This document shows, one piece after another, positions 45,580 through 56,234 of a stretch of DNA of 64,000 nucleotides. The notes beneath the pieces were generated by a model that worked only from the letters and a program-made list of their open reading frames with translations, had not been told where the DNA came from and did not search any database. Numbering within the stretch: position 1 is the first letter of the stretch; each line of letters starts with the position of its first letter. The stretch covers positions 1,116,001 to 1,180,000 of the forward strand of contig NC_064673.1 of assembly GCF_023278565.1 (NCBI RefSeq), given 5' to 3'. The stretch comes from Colletotrichum lupini (lineage: Eukaryota; Ascomycota; Sordariomycetes; Glomerellales; Glomerellaceae). Position numbers and translations under genes: made by a program.

Positions 45580-48144
45580 ATTACTCCCCCCTTACGTAAC
45601 TTTAGTCCCTAAAGTTATTACGTAATATCTTTTTTTAACGCTAATAATAAAGCTATTAACGTTATTATTCGTAATAAATTCCGTAAGGCGTTAATAATAT
45701 CCTTTTTTACTTAGGAACAAGGCATTGCTCCTGTTTTCTTATCTAATAGATACCTTATTATTATTATTTAGTAATAGCGCGCCGACTAGTTACTAAGTTA
45801 GTAGTATATATTCGTAGTAAAGTATTCTAACTGTCGTAATATATAAAAGCCCGCCTAACCTCGCGGTTATTATTATTACTAGGCTATTGATTATAGTAAA
45901 AGATTTTTCGTCCGTTACTAGTCGCGTATTTACTTTTTTTTCCTTCCTTCTATTTAATAACCGTTCTGCGAATTCTTTCTTATATAACTATACTTTTCTT
46001 TTTATAATATTCTAATTCCGTATCGTTTTTTAATTATAACTCTCTTACTATACTATCGCTAAGTATTTATTAAAATGTCTACTATTTCGCGCATTTAGGA
46101 TATATTTAATATAGAGTATAATCTTAAGAAGGGCTTCCGTAGTCTCCGTAGCGGTGCTCCTTATATACGCTACTTAGCTAGTTTATATTGCAATATTAAC
46201 GAGCTTATTTATATTACCAGCGCTTACGTCGCTAAGTATATTATTTATTAGATTAATAAAAAGAAGTGTTCTACGATAAGTCGTCGAGTCCTCGCTAATC
46301 CGTTATTAAAATATTAGTTAACGATATTTCTTAAGTTCTCGAGGAGCTATATAGCGCCGCTTAGTTTACTTAGAATACCTTTATAAAGTTCTATAATACT
46401 AAGGAGTAGGGTAGCCTTAACTCTTATAAGCGCGGCCGCGTTCTCTATATTTTTAACTATATTATTAGTACGTAAAAAAAAGTAGCTATTTATATTACTA
46501 ACCCGTCGGTAGGTAATAAGGTAAAAAAAGTCTATTTTAAATAGGCTACTCTCTAAGAGCTCGCTATTAACTACGAGTATTTAAACTTATTAATCTCGAT
46601 TACGGTAAGTCGTTAGTAATCGTTTAGCAAATTTTCTTTTTACTAACTTAGATTTCTCTTTTTAGGCTAGTATTCTTAATATTAATAATAAGACTAAGAT
46701 TATCTCCTACTTTAGTTACCTCTAACTAGCTTATTTTCGTAACGATAGCCGTGCGACTACTCTACGAAATAACCTCGACGCTCTAGCTTAGTACTATAAG
46801 GAGACTCCTAAGGGCGTTATTATTACGCGTATTTAGGAGTTTTTTATTTTCCTTATTTTTTATAAACGCGTCGCTAAGTTTTTAGTAAATAAGGTACTTA
46901 TTTATACCGTTATTATATATAGCGCTACCCCTATTTCCCGCGGTCCCGAGACTCGGACTCTTATTAAGAAGCGTACTCTTATTACTAACTATGTTCCCGA
47001 TAGTAATAACGAGCGGGACGACTTTAGGTTTAAGTTTAATAAGTCTTAGTGCGAAGATACCGAATCTAAGGAGCTCGGTAACGACTTAGAGAATTCTCTT
47101 TTTTAGTATTATAATAAGCGCTACTACCTTAACGTTAATAACTTGCCGACCCCTACTTACGACGCTCTTTTTAGTATAAACGAGGGTACCCTAGCCCTTA
47201 GTTATATTACTTTAGATCTTAATAAGGCTAGTATTACGCTCCTCTCGCTCTAAGTAAAAGCTCTATAATAGCTCGACGAGGCTATTACTTATATTAAGGT
47301 TAAAGCCGCGGGTCGTAATAAGTAGTTCGACGTTACTAAGTTCTTTACGAATATTAATATTACTAAGGTCCCTTAGCTTAACTAGGACTACGAGAGCGTT
47401 ACCTTAAATAACGTCCCCCGTCCCCGACCCGTTACTAAAAATAATAGCGTTACGGCCCCTATTTTGCCTCTTACTCCGCTTCCTATTATAGCTCCCGTTA
47501 TACCTCTTATTATAGCTCCCGTTATGCCTCCTATTATAACTCCCGTTATGCCTCTTATTATAGTTTCTAACGGTAACTAGGCGGCGAACGCTTTACGAAC
47601 TACTATTATTAATATATATAATACTCTGCGTAACTTCGACTACTTTTTTCTTACCTATTATAATATTAATAAAGTTAATAGCTTTATTCTAAATAGTTAG
47701 CCGAGTACGCGTATAAAGCCTTCCCGCTTCTTACTTACTAAGCGGACTACTATTACTAATTATTAAGTTTTAGAAATATACGCTAGAGCCGCTACTACTA
47801 CTATTAGTATTACGTAAGTTACTCCCCTTACGTAGCTAGATCTTAATAATCTCTTAGTAACGTATTGCTAAGGGTTATAATACTATGTCTTTTTCTTAAG
47901 GATTGCGCTAGGCTAGATAAAAAAGGTTTTATAGTATATTATTAATTAACTTATCTTTAGCGACCTTTTGTTACGAACTTAACGTTTATTATCCTATTTT
48001 ATATATACCCTTTTTTTATAGCGTTCGAATTTATTAACTACTTCCGCTACCCCTTTAAAATACTTAATAGGCTCCTATATATTATACTTAGTAAGCTACC
48101 TAGCCTATTTAATAAGATATCGTAAGTTTCCTCCCTCGCTTTAT
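45580..48144 (-). mobile_element. Element 1 (family Y), 3' internal part
   Basis: Contains, from right to left on the minus strand, the chromodomain end of pol (about 48,040-48,140) and the region between pol and the PPT that holds an antisense, plus-strand gene (46075-47766, listed separately). It ends at the TSD TTTAT (48140-48144) where element 2 is inserted. It is homologous throughout to 48335-50910 in element 2. Confidence 0.85.
46075..47766 (+). pseudogene. Antisense accessory gene of the chromovirus, copy in element 1
   Basis: I do not recognise this protein. On the strand opposite to gag-pol a gene-like region begins at ATG 46075 and ends near the stop at 47766. It has one spliceosomal intron (46605-46665, 61 nt; GTAAGT donor, TACTAAC branch, CTTTTTAG acceptor). 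After the intron one frame stays open for some 365 codons, interrupted only by TAG/TAA at places where CAG, CAA or TGG would be RIP targets. Exon 1 needs a frame change near 46,300, either an indel or another intron. Visible text includes a hydrophilic first part, an acidic/basic middle (SNNERDDFRFKFNKS), and a Pro-rich 24-bp repeat coding PVMPLIIA-like units (about 47,480-47,570). It is inactive through RIP. Confidence 0.6.
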
Positions 48145-48334
48145 TATAAGAGATTAGGCTATGAGTACTTAACTAGCGAGGCTATAATATAAGTATAAGT
48201 ATATTATAAGACTAAAGCTTATAAAGTCCTTTATAAGGGCTCTACTTTTTAAAAAGTTCTTTTATAATAAGATCCGTATACTAGTCGCTAAGTTATCGGC
48301 GTCCTATCGCCGGCCGTATCCCAAATCTATTATA
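48145..48334 (-). repeat. LTR-2, 3' LTR of element 2
   Basis: 190 bp, TATAAGAGATTAGGC...CAAATCTATTATA on the plus strand. The left flank TTTAT is the target duplication; the right flank attactcccccct is the PPT on the minus strand. Confidence 0.88.
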
Positions 48335-48829
48335 ATTACTCCCCCCTTACGTAACTTTAGTCCCCAAAGTCATTACGTAATATCTTCTTTTAACGCTAAT
48401 AATAAAGTTATTAACGTCGTTATTCGTAATAAATTCCGTAAGGCGTTAATAATATCCTTTTTTACCTAGGAATAAGGCATTGCTCCTATTTCCTTATCTA
48501 ACGGATACCTTATTATTATTATTCGGTAATAGCGCGCCGACTAGTTACTAAGTTAGTAGTATATATTTATAATAAAGTATTCCGACCGTCGTAATATATA
48601 AGAGCCTGCCTAACCTCGCGGTTATTATTATTACTAGGTTATTAATTATAATAAAAGATTTTTTATCCGTTACGAGTTACGTATTTACTTTTTTTTCCCT
48701 CTTTTTATTCGGCGACCGTTCTGCGAATTCTTTCTTATATAACTATATTTTTTTTTATATAATATTCTAATTCCGTATCGTTTCTTAATTACGACTCTCT
48801 TGCTATACTATCGCTAAGTATCTACTGAA

Positions 48830-50545
48830 ATGTTTACTATTTTGCGTATTTAGGATATACTTAATATAGAGTATAATTTTAAAAAGGGCTTCCGTAGTCT
48901 CCGCGGCGGTGCTCCTTATATACGCTACTTAGCTAGTCTATATTATAATATTAACGAGCTTATTTATATTACTAGTGCTCACGTCGCTAAGTATATTATT
49001 TATTAAATTAATAAGAAGAAGTATTCTACTATAAGTCGTCGAGTCCTTACTAATTTATTACTAAAATATTAGCTAACGATATTTTTTAAGTTCCCGAGGA
49101 GCTATATAGCGCCGCCTAGTTTATTTAGAATACCCTTATAGAGTTCTGCGATATTAAAGAGTAGGGTAGCCTTAACTCTTATAAGCGCGGCCGCGTTCTT
49201 TATACCTTTAGCTATACTATTAGCGCGTAAGAAAAAGTAACCGCTTATATTACTAACCCGTCGGCGGGTAGTAAGGTAAAAAAGGTCTACTTTAAATAGG
49301 CTACTCTCTAAGAGCTCGTTACTAACTACGAGTATCTAAACTTATTAATCTCGATTACGGTAAGTCGTTAGTAATCGTTTAGCGAATTTTTTTTTTATTA
49401 ACTTAGATTTCTCTTTTTAGGCTAGTATCCTTAATATTAATAATAAGACTAAGATTATCTCCTACCTTAGTTACCTCTAGTTAGCTTACTTTTGCGATAA
49501 TAGCTATGCAACCGCTTTACGAAATAACCTCGACGCTCTAGCTTAGTATTATAAAGAGATTCTTAAGGGCGTTATTATTACGCGTATCTAGGAGTTTTTT
49601 ATTTTCCTTATTTTTTATAAACGCGTTACTAAGTTCTTAGTAAATAAGGTACTTACTTATACTATTACTATATATAGCGCTACTCCTATTTCCTACGGTC
49701 CTAAGACTCGGATTCTTATTAAGAAGCGTGCTCTTATTATTAACTATATTCCTAATAGTAACGACGAGCGGGACGACTTTGGGTTTAAGTTTAATAAGTC
49801 CTAGTACGAGGATACTAAATTTAAAGAGCTCGGTAGCAACTTAGAGAATTCTCTTTTTTAGTATTATAATAAGCGCCGCTACTTTAATATTAATAACTCG
49901 CCGACCCCTACTTACGACGCTCTTTTTAATATAGACGAGGGTACCCTAGCCCTTAATTATATTATTCTAAATTTTAATAAGGCTAGTATTACGCTCCTCC
50001 CGCTCTAAGTAAAAGCTCTATAACGGCTCGACGAGGCTATTATTCGTACTAAAGTTAAAGCTATGGGTCGTAATAAGTAGTTCGACGTTACTAAGTTCTT
50101 TACGAATATTAATATTACTAAGGTCCCTTAGCTTAACTAGGATTACGAGAGCGTTACCTCGGATAATGTCCCCCGTCCCCGACCTATTACTAATAATAAT
50201 AGCGTTATAGCCCTTATTTTACTTTTTACTCTACCTCTTATTATAGCTCCCGTTATACCTCTTATTATAGCTCCCGTTATGCCTCTTATTATAACTCCTG
50301 TTATGCCTCTTATTATAGCTCCCGTTATGCCTTTTATTATAGCCTCTAACGGCGACTAGGCGGCGAACGCTCTACGAACCGCTATTATTAATATATATAA
50401 TACTCTGCGCAACTTTAACTACCTCCCTCTTACCTATCGTAATATTAATAAAGTTAACGGCTTTACTCTAAGTAGTTAGCTAAGTATATATACAAAGCCT
50501 CCCCGCTTCTTACCTACCGAGCGGACTACTATTACTAACTATTAA
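48830..50545 (+). pseudogene. Antisense accessory gene of the chromovirus, copy in element 2
   Basis: Same gene as in element 1: ATG at 48830, intron 49360-49420 (61 nt, identical length, same GTAAGT donor and TTTTTAG acceptor; the branch site is TATTAAC here), stop near 50545. The main frame after the intron is again open except for RIP-type TAG/TAA. The Pro-rich 24-bp repeat (about 50,230-50,340) has about one unit more than the copy in element 1. The gene ends about 270 bp before the pol chromodomain, with which it is convergent. Preservation of position, intron and frame in both copies indicates it belongs to the element. Function unknown. Confidence 0.6.
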
Positions 50546-50789
50546 GCTTTAAAAATATACGCTAGAGCCGCTACTACTACTACTAGTATTACGTAAGTTA
50601 CTCTCCTTACATAACTAAATCTTAGTAATCTTTCAGCGACGTATTACTAAGGGTTATAATACTATATCTTTTTCTTAAGAATTGCGCTAGGCTAAATAAA
50701 AAGGGTTCTATAATATATTATTAATTAACTTATTTTCGGCGACCTTTTACTACGAACTTAACGTTTATTATTCTATTTTATATATACCC

Positions 50790-53700
50790 TTTTTTTATAG
50801 CGTTCGAATTTATTAATTACTTCCGCTACCCCTTTAAAATACTTAATAGGCTCCTACGTATTATACTTAGTAGGTTACTTAGCCTATTTAACGAGATATC
50901 GTGAGTTTTTTCTTTTACTTTATATCGCGACGATTTTTTTAATTTCTTAAACGTCTTACTCGTCCTCTAACTCTAGGAGATTTGTTATTTAGTCGCCGAC
51001 CGTTCGGCGATTTCCCTATAGCTTAAGCTAAGAAACTAAGAAAATATTATGCATTTTCCGATACTACTTTAGTAAATATACTTAATAAGCCTGTTTCCCT
51101 ACCCTTTTAGCTATTACTACTTTAATATATCTTAGTACTAGTTTGTTATTTTTAAATTACATATTCTTCGTTAATAGGCCGACGACCTCTCTATAATTAA
51201 ACTCTTTTAGGGTATGTTTTTTATTATAATAAGCTACTTAGCTCTTAGAGGCTTATACTTACGCTCGCGTAGCCTAGGCCCTAATCTCCCTAATTTTCTA
51301 AACCCTTTCCTAAACCCCCTAGACTATGGCCTTATAATTAAGTATATATTTAACGTACTTAGGGTAATAACCGTATAGTACTATATACGGGGATACCTTT
51401 ATAGTAGAGTATTAACTATTATTATATATAAACTCGGCCTCTTCTAGCTACGCTACTTATTTATTTAGCGAGCCCTCGGCGTAGATCTTTAAATACTTTT
51501 TTAATATTTAATAAGTTCGCTCCGTTTAGCTATCCGTTTATAAGTAATACGTAATAGATAGTTAGCGACGTATTGCCCGTTCCTTAGCGAACTCTTTTTA
51601 AAATACGCTTATAAAGAGCTTATTTCTATTCGTAATAATGCTTTTAGGCGTACTAAACTTATATTTAACCTCCCGGTATAGGATGCTTATTATTTATATT
51701 ACGTTAAGTATCTTAACGGTGGGTAAGAACTTTACGAACTTTATTATATAATAAATAATAATTACGATACTATCGTACTTTACGCCGTTACTACGAGCGC
51801 TCAGTAATAGCCCCGTAATAAAGTCTATAGATATTTTTTAAAATAAGTATAAGGGTAGTAATAGTAACTATAGCTACCCGTACGGCTTATGTCTTAGGGT
51901 TATAACTTTTAAATAATACTTATAATTCTTAACGTATTCCTAGATATCTCGTTAGATATCTTCTTAGTAAAACTTCTTTTAGATTAGCTCGAGAGTTTTC
52001 GTAGCTCTTATATAACCTGCCCTATAGTCGTCGTAATGTTAGTAAAAGATCTCTATCTAAAGAAACTCTACTTAAAGAATAACGAGTCTTTTTTTAAAAA
52101 ATAGTATGCCCTATTCGTTAAGCGAATATGCTCTTAGCTTACTAGTTATAGCGCGAACTCTTACTAATTATAATATATAGAACTCGTCTTTAGCTTATAG
52201 TCCTTTAACAAGCTCCTTAATCTCTAGCAAGAGACGGGAAGCGAATACCGTTTCGCCCTTTATAAGCTCCTTTATAACGGGGCGTAGGATATACTATTCT
52301 AGTATAGTAACCCTAGCTCTATCTAACTCCTCTTTATCCTTACTAAACTATCGACGAGCGTTCGCTAATAACTCTTTTACTTTTTTACCTCGAGTTATTA
52401 TAATAATAACTATTATTATTTTATTAATACGCTTTATAATACGTTATTAATATAGGGGAGAGGATTCCCCGTCCCTAGAGCTAGCCGATATTTAGCTAGG
52501 ATCGCGAAGGGAGGCCTTAATTACTTAAACATATACCTTAATAATATTATTTTATCTTTTTAGGCTAATTATCCTTCGCCGGACGTTAGGTAGTAGTTCG
52601 CTAATAAAACGTAGCTTCTAAGCTAGCGTAAGGAGGACGTCCTTATAAAATACTTCCCTCTCTATATAGTCTAGCTTTTTAAATAGACCGTCCGCCGGGT
52701 TCGTTTTTTTTAGCTAGTGTTCTAAGTTAAAGTTAAATACTAATAGTTTATATACCTACTTCGCGAGCCTTCCCCAAAAGTCCTGCGCCGGTGCGCCGAT
52801 TATTCCCTTAAGTACTTAGTAGTTTATTAGGATTATAAACTTTTATAAAAGGCCCTAGAAATAATAAGCTTAGTGCTCTAGCCCTTTTATTATAATAAGC
52901 AGTTCTTATTAGCCCGTAGCCCATCGCTACTCCGTATCCGTAAGCTTTTATAATTAATAAGTAACGGGTTACTATTCTTTATTAGCTTACTATAATAAAA
53001 TTGCCGCGATAGCTTTAACTAAAGCGTTGGTTTTTACCTATATAATACGTTATAGGTTCTAGTACGTAAGTACGGTTACCGAGGTAAAAGCGACCTTTAA
53101 CTAATTAAACGCCTCGTTTACTTCCTTAGTTTACTAAAAGTCCCTTATTTACCCCTTTTCTATTTTTAATAATACTATTATCGGTATAACGATACCCGAG
53201 TATTTAGTAATAAACTTCCGATAGAAGTTATAGAACCCTAGGAATACTTAGATATCCCTAATAGACTCTAGCGCCTTTTAATCGGCGATCGTTCGTACTC
53301 GCGACGAGTTAATCTCGATTCTTTTTAATATAATAATATAACCTAGGAACTCGACCCTCTTTTAATAAAACGAGCACTTTAATAGTTTAATAAAAAGCCC
53401 GTATAAACGTAGACGTCAGAGGACCTTCTTAATATCCTCCGTATACTACTCCTTTATTATTAAATAGATTATTAGATTATCTATATATACTATATAATAA
53501 GTATTTAGTAGGTTAGCGAGCGCTTAGTAAATATACGCCTAGAACGTCGCGGGTACGTTCGTTAGCCCGAAAAGTATAATAGTATACTCGAAGTAACTAT
53601 ATTAGCTCCGGAACGCTATTTTCTATCGGTCTTTTTTTTTAATTTGGATATGGTAATAAGTATCCTTAATATCTATTTTTAAGATCTATTTCGCTCCGCG

Positions 53701-54800
53701 AAGCCTATTTAGGAGCTTATTAATAAGCGGTAGTAGGTATCGATTCTTTACGGTTACTCTATTTAGCCCGCGGTAGTTTATATAGAGGCGTAGCGTACTA
53801 TCTTTTTTTAATACGAAGAGGATTAGTACCCTAGCCTTACTAACTAAAAGTATAATACGACCGTTTACTAAGTTCTTAGCAATATACGCGCAAAGCTTAT
53901 TAAGTTATTTCTTACTTAACGGATAAATAGGATTATATAGTAGTTTAGTACCCGGAACTAGGTCGATAGAGTATTCTGCCCTGCTATATAACTATAGTCC
54001 TTTTACTAACTACTCGTTAAACGTCTCTATTTCTAATTAAAGTTCTAGTAATAGACCCCCTCGTAGTTTAGTTTTTATTACCCCCGCGATGCTTTTTATA
54101 GTAGCGATATATAATATATATACCCTCTTACAATTCTTAATAATATCGCGAGCTATTACTTCTAATTCGGCGACTAAGATAAGCTCGTACGACTATATAT
54201 TCGTCGCTATGTTAATACGAATGCCCTCCTAGCCTATTAATAGTTATAATAGTAAGAGGTTTACTATTTTTTTATCCTTATTAACTGCGGTAAATAGTTA
54301 CTAAATCTTTTTTAGCTACCTATAATAGTTAATAAGGAAGAGCGTTAATTAATAAGCTTTCCCCTAGCCTACGGCTTTACTTTAAAAGTCCCTTAATAAG
54401 GGGGCTATAGTAGTAGCCGGGGTTAACCCTAAGTAAGTTACGAGCCTAGTATTAATAATATCTATCTCAGAGCATATATCTATATTAACTTTTACTAGCC
54501 TTTTAGTAATACCTCGTAGAACTATTACCCTGCCCTTTATAATTATTCTTATCGGTACCCTCTTAATACTTAGTATAAGCGTATTAGGTATATTACTTAT
54601 ACCTACTCGTTTTTTAACGAGTCGACCTCTATAACTCTCGGCTCGGTAGTAACCCGTTAGATAGTTATTAACGTTAGCTTCGATCGGGAGTACGTCGGCT
54701 TATTATCGCCCCTACTTCCTAACTTATTCTTCTAGTACTTATTAAATATATAGCCTATTTTATTATACGTAAAGTACTTAATATCGCTACTGCGACGCTT
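50790..54800 (-). pseudogene. gag end and pol of element 2 (CCHC, RT, RNase H, integrase, chromodomain)
   Basis: Minus-strand motifs, despite RIP stops: CCHC knuckle with Cys/His changed to Tyr (KYFTYNKIGYIFNKY, 54735-54779); RT catalytic box reading YIDNLIIY at 53464-53487 (the second Asp mutated to Asn); FLGFYNFYRKF (about 53,205-53,250) at the RT/RNase H connection; integrase core SIDFITGLLLS followed by KYDSIV (about 51,765-51,835); and a chromodomain, SRYLVK-A then NT-EPIKYFKGVAEVI (hyphen = RIP stop at a Trp position; 50815-50898). These domains make it a chromovirus; chromodomains direct integration to marked chromatin. Confidence 0.82.
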
Positions 54801-56044
54801 TTATAATAGCTCGGCGTAAGTACTCTTATTATATAGCTTTTATAATATTACTCCTAGCGAGTCTTTAAAGCCTAGCCCCTTAAAGCTCTCCCTACTCTTT
54901 TTTTTATAAAAGGGGGATATTTAACGCGATTACTTTAATAACGGATATAGCCTCTTCTTACCGTCCTTTTATAACTAGTCGCCGCCCTTTTATTAATTTA
55001 ATAACTATAGTTTATTAGCCTCGTAAGCTATATCGTATACTCTCTTAATTAAGACCCTATAACAAATTAGATCGTCCTATAGCTAAAATAGTAGTTTAAA
55101 AAAGAACTAGTATACCTCTGCCTTCGAATTCTCTATATCTTTTATACCTAGGTTATAATAGATCGCTAACTACTTAGCGAGGAACTAAGTAGGGGTCTAG
55201 CCCTCTTTTAGCCTCTTCGTTCTTAGCTCTCTATAATATTCCCATTCCTAAGTCTCGGGGTCTACGTACTATTAGCGAACAAACGCTAAAAAGTCGCCCT
55301 AAGAGAGGGGATCCTAGAGGCTCTTTTTATAATTATGCTATTACGTTTATAGTAATAAGGATATTTTAAACAGGGCCTATTCGATATGCTATTTTATAAT
55401 ACTTTCTATACGAAGCTTATTACCTACCTCTATAATAATAATCTAGTCTACTACCTAAGTACTTATAAACTCTTCTCTAATCGGTTTATAGTTATAAAAA
55501 AAAGGCTTTTCGTATTCTCGTCGACCTAAATACGTTACCGGCCGCTCGGTAAGCTATCGGACGAGCTCCTCGTATCGACGCCGTTCTTAGTTTCGATCTT
55601 TAACTATTATTTTTATCGTTTTATAAAAGTAGGTTATTATTAGGCCTATAGGGTCTACTAAACTAGCTATTTTAGTACTACCCGCGCCTTTATACGTATT
55701 TTAATCTCGTACGTTTAGTAATCGGTCGCTAATAAACGCCCCGTTTATAACGGATAGGGTCTTCGGGGTATTAATAGGGTAACTAGCCCGTAAGGGTAAT
55801 CTACCCCGATTATCTTCTTTATCTAGCTCTTCTATAAACGCTAGTATTCAGATAAGACTCGCCCTATAATAGGCTCGTTCTCCTAAACAGAATAGGGTCG
55901 AGTAATTAACTCCGGATAGCTATAGCTCGTCAGTACTAACGGCTCTTTACTAACGGCTAAGCGTCGTTTTATTAACGTTCCGTTCGTTTCTATAATCTAT
56001 TATTACTTATACTAGTTACTCTATAAAAGTAAAAGCTTTAGAAT

Positions 56045-56234
56045 TATAAGAAATTAGGCTATGAGTACTTAACTAGCGAGGTTATAATATAGGTATAAGT
56101 ATATTATAAGACTAAAGCTTATAAAGTCTTTTATAAGGGCTCTACTTCTTAAAAAGTTCTTTTATAATAAGATCCGTATATTAGTCGCTAAGTTATTAGC
56201 GTCCTATTACCGGCCGCATCCCGAATTTATTATA
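56045..56234 (-). repeat. LTR-3, 5' LTR of element 2
   Basis: 190 bp, TATAAGAAATTAGGC...GAATTTATTATA on the plus strand. On its left agctttagaat is the start of the internal region (primer-binding side on the minus strand). On its right is the target duplication TTTAT, after which the pol of element 1 resumes. Confidence 0.88.

Larger units (their letters stand above)
48145..56234 (-). mobile_element. Element 2, complete Ty3/gypsy chromovirus (family Y), RIP-inactivated
   Basis: 8,090 bp, 190-bp LTRs at both ends (48145-48334 and 56045-56234), TSD TTTAT on both sides (48140-48144, 56235-56239). Minus-strand order, right to left: 5' LTR, gag with CCHC remnant (54735-54779), RT/RNase H, integrase, chromodomain (50815-50898), antisense plus-strand gene, PPT (AAGGGGGGAGTAAT), 3' LTR. 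It lies inside element 1 of the same family and orientation. RIP has converted nearly all CpA/TpG, so no long reading frame survives. Confidence 0.88.
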
